Part shown: positions 1-5,597 of the stretch, piece after piece
Layout of the letters: every line of letters starts with the position of its first letter
How positions within the stretch are numbered: position 1 is the stretch's first letter
Assembly: GCA_021780275.1 (NCBI GenBank)
Contig: JAJXZC010000667.1
Span: 1 to 6,514, forward strand
Direction of reading: 5' to 3'
Origin: Pseudomonadota bacterium
Lineage (GTDB): Bacteria > Pseudomonadota > Alphaproteobacteria > Parvibaculales > Parvibaculaceae
DNA: 6,514 nt
Translations under genes and position numbers: made by a program
The notes under the pieces: model-generated
What the model saw: only the letters and a program-made list of their open reading frames with translations
The model's database searches: none
What the model was told of the DNA's origin: nothing

Positions 1-809
1 CTTGCCATGTCTTCCGAGCCAAACCGCACGGCCGGCATGGTTGCGAGCAAGCGCTCGACCCGGCTGCGGACGCCGAGGGGATCGTTCAGACTTTGCCGGG
101 CACGGTCGAGTTCGGCGATGGCATGGCTGTGCAGCCCAGGGTCGGCATAGGGCGAGCGGAGGGCGAGAATGTCGGCTGGCAGGCGGACGCTGTTGCTCGC
201 CGAATTGTACCTGACCTCACCACCGAGAACTTTCCTGAGGTCCGCGCCATGCGCGGGTTCGCGGCAGGCAAAGCCATAGACCGCGCCGGCGGGCGACGGG
301 CCGGCAATGGCGCTCACGACCGAATGCAATCCGAGCATTCCGATCTCGACGATCGGCCGCCATTGCGGCTCGGCGAGCGCGACGCTGAGGTTGAATTTCA
401 CGCTTACATGCTCGGGCGCATGCCCGGAGCCGCGATGAAGCCTGACACGCGTGAAAGACGAGCGAACGTGACTGTAGCGCGCAACGATCGCGAGAGCGCC
501 GGCGAGGTCCGCCGAGGTCATCGCCGCGACGCCAAGGGCGCCATGCGAGGAGTGGTTCCACAGATCCGGAGTGGCGGGCACCCAGCCTTCGCCGACCAGC
601 GCATTCACGTTGTCGATCTGCCGCAACTGCTGGAAGAGATCGATATGCGCGAGTGTGTCGCCAAGCACCGCTTCGGTGACGCCGGTGCCTTCGAGGACCG
701 CCGCCCGCCGCGCGGGCGTGTCGCCGAAGCAGCGGAGAATGATCCTGAAATACCCCATCGTCATCGGCGGGTATTCAGGCGGAGGATCAAGTGTCGTGGT
801 CCGGCTCAT
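1..809 (-). CDS. AraC-family transcriptional regulator (OruR/ArgR-like), 3' end beyond the window
   Basis: This frame is open from the ATG at 809-807 to the left edge, giving 269 complete codons with no stop. It reads as the N-terminal effector domain of the AraC regulators with an arabinose-binding-like domain (PF12625 type). Family-like stretches are LWNHSSHGALGVAAMTS (about residues 83-99), the ALAIVARYSHVRSSF helix (105-119), and a YGFACREP...VRYNSASNSVRLPADIL section (178-215). The last visible residues, VERLLATMPAVRFGSEDMA, match the lead-in to the first helix of the HTH_18 domain. The DNA-binding domain should therefore follow immediately outside the window; such proteins are usually about 330-350 residues. 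The start is uncertain: an in-frame ATG at 824-822 adds five residues, and neither start has a convincing Shine-Dalgarno sequence. The gene is divergent from the CYP153-like P450, so it is probably that gene's activator, responding to an alkane- or fatty-acid-like effector (inference). The identity as an AraC-type regulator is fairly sure, the ligand is unknown. Confidence 0.85.
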   Translation of the reverse strand, partial: MSRTTTLDPPPEYPPMTMGYFRIILRCFGDTPARRAAVLEGTGVTEAVLGDTLAHIDLFQQLRQIDNVNALVGEGWVPATPDLWNHSSHGALGVAAMTSADLAGALAIVARYSHVRSSFTRVRLHRGSGHAPEHVSVKFNLSVALAEPQWRPIVEIGMLGLHSVVSAIAGPSPAGAVYGFACREPAHGADLRKVLGGEVRYNSASNSVRLPADILALRSPYADPGLHSHAIAELDRARQSLNDPLGVRSRVERLLATMPAVRFGSEDMA

Positions 810-844
810 GCGGCGAACGTCCATGCTGGAGCGGCAAGTCTATG

Positions 845-882
845 TCCGATGGCGCAAAATGCCAATTTGTTGGCGCAAGCTG
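845..882. promoter_or_regulatory. Candidate AraC-type operator: two TGGCGCAAnnTG direct repeats 21 bp apart
   Basis: TGGCGCAA occurs at 850-857 and again at 871-878, each followed by two variable bases and TG (860-861 and 881-882). The period is exactly 21 bp, or two helical turns, so both copies face the same side of the helix. AraC-family dimers typically bind such paired direct half-sites. A perfect inverted repeat, GCCAA-tttg-TTGGC (861-874), overlaps the pair, and a weaker GCAA match lies about 20 bp upstream (834-837). The pair sits between the divergent AraC-family gene and the P450 gene, about 100 bases before the P450 start. A sigma70-like -10 is not clear; TTATCG (889-894) and TTAGAG (907-912) are weak candidates. 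Placement next to the likely -35 region would suit activation of the P450 and possibly autoregulation (inference). Confidence 0.55.
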
Positions 883-984
883 TTCTCGTTATCGGAATGT
901 GGGCACTTAGAGTGCGGCCGCGAAGGACCGGCGTCGGCAGGGCAACTGCGCGGGGGCGGTCATCTGCAACCAGGGAGGACGCCC

Positions 985-2238
985 ATGTCCGTATCCGCAG
1001 CTACAGCGCCGCAAGCCCGTGATGCCTATTCGGTCCCGCTCGAAGATATCGATGTCAGCGACATCTCGCTCTGGCAGACCGACAGCCACTGGCCATATTT
1101 CGAAAGGTTGAGGCGCGAAGACCCGGTGCATTATTGCCGGAACAGCGCCTTCGGACCTTACTGGTCGGTCACGAGATACGCCGACATCATGGCGGTCGAT
1201 GTCAATCACGAGGTGTTTTCCTCGGAAGCCGCGCTTGGCGGCATCGCCATTCTCGACGCGCGCGACGACCTCAGACTTCCCATGTTCATCGCCATGGACC
1301 CGCCGCGTCACGACGAGCAGCGCAAGGTTGTGAGCCCGATCGTCGCGCCGGCCAATCTGGCGAAGCTCGAAGGACTGATCCGTCTGCGGGCCGGACGGAT
1401 TCTCGATGCGCTGCCGCTCGGCGAGACCTTCGACTGGGTCGAACGCGTCTCGATCGAACTCACGACGCAGATGCTCGCCACACTGTTCGACTTTCCCTTC
1501 GAGCAGAGGCGAAAGCTGACCTATTGGTCCGACGTCGCGACCACGATTCCGGGGCCGGGCGAACTGGTCGAATCGGACGACCAGAAGGTCGCCGTTCTGA
1601 TGGAATGCCTTGGCGTTTTCACCGACCTCTGGAACCAGCGAGTCAATGCCGAGCCGAAGGGCGACCTCATCTCCATGCTCGCCCATGGCGAAACAACGCG
1701 GAACATGAGTCCGGAGGAATTCCTCGGCAACATCACGCTGCTGATCGTCGGCGGCAACGACACAACGCGCAATTCGATCACGGGCAGCGTGCTGGCGCTC
1801 AACCGCCATCCGGATCAGTACGCCAAGCTGCGTGCCAATCCCGATCTCATTCCGAGCATGGTGTCGGAGACCATTCGCTGGCAGACCCCGCTTGCGCATA
1901 TGCGGCGGACGGCGCTTGAGGACACCGAACTCGGTGGCAAGCGTATCGCCAAGGGCGACAAGGTCGTCATGTGGTATGTGTCGGGCAATCGCGACGAGCG
2001 GGTGATCGAAAATCCGAACAGCTACATCATCGACCGCGCACGGCCGCGCAATCACCTGTCTTTCGGTTTCGGCATCCATCGCTGCGTCGGCAATCGCCTG
2101 GCGGAAATGCAGGTCAGGGTGCTCTGGGAAGAGATTCTGAAGCGCTTTCCCGTGATCGAGGTCGCCGGCGATCCGGTGCACGTGCCCTCGCCCTTCGTCA
2201 AAGGCTATCTCAGCCTTCCGGTACGCATCCCGCGCTGA
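985..2238 (+). CDS. Cytochrome P450, CYP153 family (probable alkane/fatty-chain terminal hydroxylase)
   Basis: This is a complete 417-residue soluble bacterial P450, the usual length for CYP153. The ATG at 985 follows GGGAGGA (973-979) at good spacing; the frame stays open further upstream, but that part overlaps the regulator and lacks such a site. Visible landmarks are the C-helix region MDPPRHDEQRK (104-114), the I-helix oxygen-activation motif GGNDTT (256-261), the K-helix ExxR (Glu295-Arg298), and the heme loop FGFGIHRCVG (360-369) with Cys367 as the axial thiolate. The GGNDTTRNS I-helix and the HRCVGNRLAEMQVRVLWEEILKRF end are characteristic of CYP153 enzymes. Known CYP153 members hydroxylate the terminal carbon of medium-chain alkanes and related chains, using electrons from a ferredoxin and its reductase. 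Neither partner is encoded in the window, so they must come from elsewhere. The gene is divergent from an AraC-type regulator and ends before a strong terminator, so it is probably transcribed alone. The exact substrate cannot be read from the sequence. Confidence 0.95.
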   Translation: MSVSAATAPQARDAYSVPLEDIDVSDISLWQTDSHWPYFERLRREDPVHYCRNSAFGPYWSVTRYADIMAVDVNHEVFSSEAALGGIAILDARDDLRLPMFIAMDPPRHDEQRKVVSPIVAPANLAKLEGLIRLRAGRILDALPLGETFDWVERVSIELTTQMLATLFDFPFEQRRKLTYWSDVATTIPGPGELVESDDQKVAVLMECLGVFTDLWNQRVNAEPKGDLISMLAHGETTRNMSPEEFLGNITLLIVGGNDTTRNSITGSVLALNRHPDQYAKLRANPDLIPSMVSETIRWQTPLAHMRRTALEDTELGGKRIAKGDKVVMWYVSGNRDERVIENPNSYIIDRARPRNHLSFGFGIHRCVGNRLAEMQVRVLWEEILKRFPVIEVAGDPVHVPSPFVKGYLSLPVRIPR

Positions 2239-2310
2239 GGCCTTCGCACAGATCGGCGTCCCGGACGTAAATCCGGCGATGCCCGCCGCGTGACCTGACC
2301 GATCCGGACC

Positions 2311-2348
2311 GCGCCGCCTCGTAAAATCGCGAGGCGGCGCTTTCGTTT
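2311..2348 (+). terminator. Rho-independent terminator after the P450 gene
   Basis: An 11-bp perfect GC-rich stem pairs GCGCCGCCTCG (2311-2321) with CGAGGCGGCGC (2330-2340) around an 8-base loop. The T-rich tail TTTCGTTT follows directly (2341-2348). It lies 72 bases after the P450 stop and has the T tract only in the plus direction. It should insulate the downstream pha-like cluster from P450 transcription. Confidence 0.88.
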
Positions 2349-2362
2349 ATTCGTCCGCGCTC

Positions 2363-2500
2363 CTAAGAGCTCAGCTTGAGGCCGACGGCGGCGGCAAGCA
2401 GGAACGGTGCTACGGCCTTGCCAAGGTCGATCGTTGCTGCAATCCTCAAGAAAAAGAAGCGGATCGGGAAATCGGGGGGATCGGGAAATTTCCAGTTCAC
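2363..2500 (-). CDS. Candidate 45-residue small membrane protein (uncertain)
   Basis: On the minus strand a GTG at 2500-2498 opens a 45-codon frame ending at a TAG (2365-2363). The N-terminus is polar and proline-rich (MNWKFPDPPDFPIR). The rest is largely hydrophobic, from FFFLRIAATIDLGKAVAP through FLLAAAVGL, ending in KLSS, and could form one membrane helix interrupted by Asp25 and Lys28. A partial Shine-Dalgarno (TAGG) ends eight bases before the GTG. About 71 percent of its third codon positions are G or C. The opposing plus-strand reading of the same DNA uses several codons atypical of this genome (AGA, AAA, CTA, CGA), which favours this frame. Against it, the frame is short, starts with GTG, overlaps the possible 5' end of the PhaE-like gene, and has no visible terminator in its direction. 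I do not recognise a family and assign no function. Confidence 0.3.
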   Translation of the reverse strand: MNWKFPDPPDFPIRFFFLRIAATIDLGKAVAPFLLAAAVGLKLSS

Positions 2501-2910
2501 GTGCAAAGCCTACCGCAAATGCGTTGAACAAGGCGGTCAATGACCTCGAAGCGAAGGTCGATCAGATCGCGACCGCGCTTTTTGCGACGGACGAGTTTGC
2601 GCGGGCCGCCAACACCGCGAACTCGCTTTCTCTCAGGCTCCAGAAAGGCATCCGCGGGCAGATGGCGCGCCGGATGGCCATGCTGAATGTTCCCAGCGGC
2701 GACGATGTGGCGGCGCTTGGCGCGCGTCTGATGATCATGGACGAGCGTCTTGTGCGGATCGAAGAGATGCTGGGCCGCCTCATGCAGCCGGACGCGGGGG
2801 CGAAGCCCGTCGGCCCGCCCCGAACAAAGAGGCCGCCTTCGCGCGCCGAGGCGCAAGCGGCACCGGACAAACCCAAAAAGCCGACGGAAGCCGAAAAGAA
2901 GACGTCCTAG
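2407..2910 (+). CDS. Small PhaE/PhaR-like PHA synthase subunit (start uncertain)
   Basis: The frame encodes up to 167 residues. The recognisable part starts near residue 36 (about base 2512): a predicted coiled helix, NKAVNDLEAKVDQIATALF (41-59), a DEFARAANTANSLSLRLQKG helix (62-81), and LNVPSGDDVAALGARL followed by MDERLVRIEEMLGRL (93-125). The pattern of a proline/serine turn, then a leucine-zipper-like helix, is what the C-terminal part of PhaE (class III) and PhaR (class IV) synthase subunits shows. The tail (128-167) is rich in Lys, Pro and Ala and probably disordered. PhaE is usually about 350 residues, so this is a much reduced version, nearer to PhaR in size. It lies 21 bases before a PhaC-type gene, which supports the partner role. 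The GTG at 2407 has AGGA only three bases upstream, and the first 35 residues look non-coding. TTG at 2434 or 2524 are alternatives, so 2407 is an upper limit. Confidence 0.65.
   Translation: MLRPCQGRSLLQSSRKRSGSGNRGDREISSSRAKPTANALNKAVNDLEAKVDQIATALFATDEFARAANTANSLSLRLQKGIRGQMARRMAMLNVPSGDDVAALGARLMIMDERLVRIEEMLGRLMQPDAGAKPVGPPRTKRPPSRAEAQAAPDKPKKPTEAEKKTS
2461..2489. repeat. 12-bp direct repeat GGATCGGGAAAT, period 17 bp
   Basis: GGATCGGGAAAT occurs at 2461-2472 and 2478-2489, with a six-G run (2474-2479) overlapping the second copy. The element is G-rich on the plus strand, but its tracts do not form a canonical four-tract quadruplex. It falls in the doubtful 5' part of the PhaE-like frame. 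On the opposite strand it encodes the proline-rich N-terminus of the candidate small protein. Confidence 0.6.
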
Positions 2911-2916
2911 AAGATC

Positions 2917-2931
2917 GAGGGGGGGGGGCCG
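2917..2931 (+). promoter_or_regulatory. Ten-G homopolymer in the phaC ribosome-binding region
   Basis: Bases 2919-2928 are ten consecutive G's, in the 21-base gap between the PhaE-like stop and the phaC-like ATG at 2932. No other Shine-Dalgarno sequence precedes phaC, so the GAGG plus G-run must serve as one. Only three bases (CCG) separate the run from the ATG. A tract this long is prone to slippage, which would change Shine-Dalgarno spacing and translation rate without shifting a reading frame. It is also a common place for sequencing length errors. Confidence 0.6.
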
Positions 2932-4020
2932 ATGTCCAACACCGAGTCCAATACATCCGAGGACGAACATATCGGCAACCGCCTACGCAGGCTGGTCGAT
3001 CGCACCATTCAGCGAAACATCAAGGGCGTCGAATATTTCGCGTCCGCCGCTCCGCCCGTGGGATTGACGCCGAAGGAAACGATCCACAAGCGCGGCACAC
3101 TCAACCTCTATCACTACGCGCCGCTTTCGGACGAGATCTATCGCGTTCCGATCCTGATCGTGATGGCGACGACAAATCGGGCCTATGTTCTCGATCTTGC
3201 ACCGGGCAACAGTTTCGTCGAGTTCATGCTGAAGGCGGGTTATGACGTCTTCGTCATCGACTGGGACCCGCCACGGCCGGAGGAAAGCGCGCTGCGGCTC
3301 GAGGATTACACGCAATCCTTCATTCCCGAATGTATCCGGCGTGTGCAGGAAGTGACGGGAGAAGAGGAATTCAGCCTTGTGGGCTACTGCATGGGCGGCG
3401 TTCTTTCGGTGATCTATGGCGCAACCCACCCGAAAAGCCCGATCAGGAACCTCGTCTGCTTCACGACCCCCATCGACTGGCACGAGATGGGGCTCTTTGC
3501 GCATTGGTCGAACCAGAAGCATTTCGACGTCGACCGGCTGGTCGACGCCGTGGGCAATGTGCCGGCCGACCTGCTGATGACCTCTTTCGACATGCTGCGC
3601 CCGGCGAACCGGACGGCGGGCCGCATTCGATTGTGGGAAAACATGTGGAACGATGAATTCGTCGCCTCGCACCGCAAGTTCGACCGATGGGCCAATGAGG
3701 CCCTGCCGCTCGCCGGTGAATATTTCCGGCAGACGACGAAAGAACTGATGTGGGGCAACAAATTGCTCGACGGAACGCTGGTCGTGGGTGGGAAGCGCGC
3801 CGACATTGCGAACATCAAGGTGCCGCTCTTTCACGTCGTCGCGGAACACGATCATATCGTGCCGCGCAAGGCGAGCGAGCCGCTGGTGCGGCTGGCCGGC
3901 TCAGAAGACAAGACGGAACTCGTGCTGAAGGGTGGGCATATCAGCCTGCTTGCCGGGCCGAATGCCGTACGAAGAATGTGGCCGCAGCTCGACCAATGGT
4001 TGTCCGGGCGGTCGATCTAG
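2932..4020 (+). CDS. phaC: Class III-type poly(3-hydroxyalkanoate) synthase catalytic subunit (PhaC-like)
   Basis: This is a complete 362-residue alpha/beta-hydrolase-fold protein of the size of class III/IV PhaC (about 355-365), much shorter than class I/II enzymes (about 560-590). The PhaC lipase-like box is GYCMGG (151-156) with Cys153 as nucleophile. The catalytic Asp is Asp307 in AEHDHIVP and the His is His336 in KGGHIS. The spacings Cys-Asp (154) and Asp-His (29) nearly equal those of the Allochromatium vinosum class III enzyme (C149, D302, H331). Other PhaC-like segments are DVFVIDWDPPRPEES (105-119), VCFTTPIDWHEMG (175-187) and FDMLRPANR (219-227). Such enzymes polymerise (R)-3-hydroxyacyl-CoA into storage polyester on granules in the cytoplasm and need a PhaE or PhaR partner, which the gene just upstream probably supplies. 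The start is the only suitable ATG after the G-run. Polymerase activity is inferred; a related thioesterase-like role cannot be excluded. Confidence 0.88.
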   Translation: MSNTESNTSEDEHIGNRLRRLVDRTIQRNIKGVEYFASAAPPVGLTPKETIHKRGTLNLYHYAPLSDEIYRVPILIVMATTNRAYVLDLAPGNSFVEFMLKAGYDVFVIDWDPPRPEESALRLEDYTQSFIPECIRRVQEVTGEEEFSLVGYCMGGVLSVIYGATHPKSPIRNLVCFTTPIDWHEMGLFAHWSNQKHFDVDRLVDAVGNVPADLLMTSFDMLRPANRTAGRIRLWENMWNDEFVASHRKFDRWANEALPLAGEYFRQTTKELMWGNKLLDGTLVVGGKRADIANIKVPLFHVVAEHDHIVPRKASEPLVRLAGSEDKTELVLKGGHISLLAGPNAVRRMWPQLDQWLSGRSI

Positions 4021-4034
4021 CGACAGGGCAGAAC

Positions 4035-4604
4035 ATGAATTTTCCCCGAGATCTGGAAATCGATGGCCAGAAAGGCGCGCTTCGCCTCATGGGTGCCGGC
4101 GACGGCGCGCGCCTGCTCGAATTCGCGGCCACCGTGCCGCCGCACGACCTGCTGTTTCTCAGACGCGACATCACGAAACCCAAGGTTGTCGAGGCATGGA
4201 CGCGAGCGATCGAGGACGGGACGCTCTACAGCGTCGTTGCCACCAAGGGAGATCAGATCGTCGGTTGCGGAACACTTGTGAACGATCCCTTTTCATGGTC
4301 GCCCCATGTGCGCGAGGTTCGGGTGCTCGTCTCGCCGCTGGTGCGGCAGAACGGCCTCGGCCGGACCATCCTGCAGCAATGTTTCCGCGCGGCGATCGAG
4401 GCGGGTGTGAAGAAGCTGACCGCGCAGATGACCGTCGACCAGAAGGGGGCCATCGCGATCTTCGAGGAACTCGGGTTCAGGGGCGAAGCCCTGCTGAAAG
4501 ATCAGGTGATGGATCGCGGCGGCGAGACGCACGACATCGTCATCCTGTCTTGCGCGATCGACCAGGCGAGCAACCAGCTTTCGGCCTATGGATTTGAGGA
4601 ATAG
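4035..4604 (+). CDS. GNAT-family N-acetyltransferase
   Basis: This 189-residue protein has the GNAT fold signatures. Beta strand 4 and motif A run as VREVRVLVSPLVRQNGLGRTILQQCF (92-117), with the acetyl-CoA pyrophosphate-binding R/QxxGxG/A sequence at Arg104-Gly109. Motif B is seen as GAIAIFEELGFRGEALLKD (138-156). The family transfers an acetyl group from CoA to an amine on a small molecule or protein; the substrate is unknown here. The ATG at 4035 has AGGG (4025-4028) six bases upstream and lies 14 bases after the phaC stop. The frame is open further upstream, but only through phaC in another frame, so that extension is rejected. The tight gap implies co-transcription with the PhaE-like and phaC genes. 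It could modify an enzyme or granule protein of that pathway, or simply be carried along; the sequence does not decide this. Confidence 0.9.
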   Translation: MNFPRDLEIDGQKGALRLMGAGDGARLLEFAATVPPHDLLFLRRDITKPKVVEAWTRAIEDGTLYSVVATKGDQIVGCGTLVNDPFSWSPHVREVRVLVSPLVRQNGLGRTILQQCFRAAIEAGVKKLTAQMTVDQKGAIAIFEELGFRGEALLKDQVMDRGGETHDIVILSCAIDQASNQLSAYGFEE

Positions 4605-4621
4605 ACGAGAGCCGCCCGCGA

Positions 4622-5533
4622 TCAGGCGGCCAGGGCGTCGTTGTTTTCAAGCCGGACGAGATAGGAAAATGACGGGACGCCCAAGCGATCGGTCCGGCCT
4701 GACAGGTATCGCTCATTCTGGTCGGCGGGCGTCATGACTTCGCGAATGGTCCAGCCGGTCGACGCCGCCAGCGCGCGAATTTCCTCCAGTGCGTAGAAGG
4801 ATTGCATCGGCTCCCGCAGCAGGGCAACGGCGATGCGCGTTCCGAGAAGAAGCGGCAGGCCCTGCTCGAGCGGCGTCGGCTTCGTCCAGAAGTCGAAGAC
4901 AAGTTGCGATCGGGCCGGCGTGAGCGCAGCCAGAGCCGCAAGCGTGCCTGCGGTCGCTTCCCTGCTCAGATAATAGGTCACGCCGAGCCAGGAAATGAAA
5001 TCGACGCCGGGCCCCGGATGCCAGACATCCCTGAGCGAAAGATGCTCGAAATTGATCGGAAGAAATTCGACATCGTCCGGCGTCGCGAGCCCCGAGCGGC
5101 CGAGCAGCCGGCGTTTCCAGCCTTGCGTTGCCGGGTGGTCGATCTCGAGAACCCTGACCCGCGCGGCGGGTTGTCGCCATGCGAATGTATCGAGACCGGC
5201 GGCGAGCACGACATAACGTTCCGCACCCTGCCGCCGCGCCGTCTCGAGAGCGTCTTCGGCATATCTCGCCCTGACGACGATATGCGCCCGCATGGTGTTG
5301 AAGGGATCGGAGCGCCGCCGGAGCCGGTTGGTCCACGGGTTCGAAAACTGTCCGAAGCCTGCAAGATATTGCCGCTGGTAAAAGGGCAGGAAGAGGAGCG
5401 ACATCCGGTCGTCAAGGACCGGTGGCGCATCATCAATCGCGACATGCGCCGCGCGCAAGAACGCGGTCGACATGGCGGTCCGGCTCGGCCGTTTTTCCTG
5501 CATTCGCTGCCCGTCCCATGAAGCGCAGCTCAT
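4622..5533 (-). CDS. SAM-dependent methyltransferase, leucine carboxyl methyltransferase (LCM) family
   Basis: This 303-residue protein matches the bacterial LCM-type methyltransferases (PF04072/TIGR00027-like). Family features in order are SRTAMSTAFLRAAH near the N-terminus (17-30), a DPFNTMRAHIVVRARYAED segment (76-94), the SAM-binding motif YVVLAAGLDTFAWR (107-120), the acidic strand end VLEIDHP (128-134), and SWLGVTYYLS (181-190), which corresponds to the family's EGVxxYL motif. The methyl acceptor of most bacterial members, including this one, is unknown. The ATG at 5533-5531 has GGAG four bases upstream; in-frame ATGs at residues 11 and 21 are alternatives with weaker sites. The gene is convergent with the GNAT gene (17 bases between stops). 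A terminator separates it from the DUF1254/DUF1214 gene upstream, so it probably has its own promoter, which I cannot locate. Confidence 0.88.
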   Translation of the reverse strand: MSCASWDGQRMQEKRPSRTAMSTAFLRAAHVAIDDAPPVLDDRMSLLFLPFYQRQYLAGFGQFSNPWTNRLRRRSDPFNTMRAHIVVRARYAEDALETARRQGAERYVVLAAGLDTFAWRQPAARVRVLEIDHPATQGWKRRLLGRSGLATPDDVEFLPINFEHLSLRDVWHPGPGVDFISWLGVTYYLSREATAGTLAALAALTPARSQLVFDFWTKPTPLEQGLPLLLGTRIAVALLREPMQSFYALEEIRALAASTGWTIREVMTPADQNERYLSGRTDRLGVPSFSYLVRLENNDALAA

Positions 5534-5562
5534 GCTGCTCCGCTTTCAACGGCGAAGACAGC

Positions 5563-5592
5563 AAAAAGAGTGAGGCTCCCCGAGGGAGCCTC
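5563..5592 (-). terminator. Rho-independent terminator after the DUF1254/DUF1214 gene
   Basis: A perfect 9-bp stem pairs GAGGCTCCC (5572-5580) with GGGAGCCTC (5584-5592) around a 3-base loop. Read on the minus strand, it starts five bases after the stop of the DUF1254/DUF1214 gene and is followed by ACTCTTTTTGC, whose T tract is 5567-5563. The direction of the T tract shows that it ends the right-hand gene. It leaves the methyltransferase about 30 bases of leader. Confidence 0.85.
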
Positions 5593-5597
5593 TCCTC

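Noticed and set aside
571..984. Upstream extension of the P450 frame
   Set aside because: The extension overlaps the regulator, shows no P450-like sequence, and a good ribosome-binding site precedes the ATG at 985.
93..1022. 309-codon plus-strand open frame
   Set aside because: Arg/Ala/Gly-rich product without family features, while the opposite strand reads clearly as an AraC-type regulator and the frame runs into the P450 start.
907..2181. 424-codon minus-strand open frame opposite the P450
   Set aside because: His/Arg/Asp-rich antisense reading, typical of shadow frames in GC-rich genes; the plus strand has all P450 motifs.
2461..2489. G-quadruplex in the G-rich repeat
   Set aside because: Only three separated G tracts are present unless the six-G run is split with no loop, so it is not canonical.
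3750..4034. Upstream extension of the GNAT frame into phaC
   Set aside because: Lacks GNAT features and is simply open because of GC-rich phaC sequence; ATG 4035 has AGGG at six bases.
4611..4630. GCCGCC/GGCGGC hairpin between the convergent genes
   Set aside because: Only six base pairs with an 8-base loop and no T tract in either direction, so it is not supported as a terminator.
4802..5521. 239-codon plus-strand frame opposite the methyltransferase
   Set aside because: No recognisable features; the minus strand has the LCM motifs.
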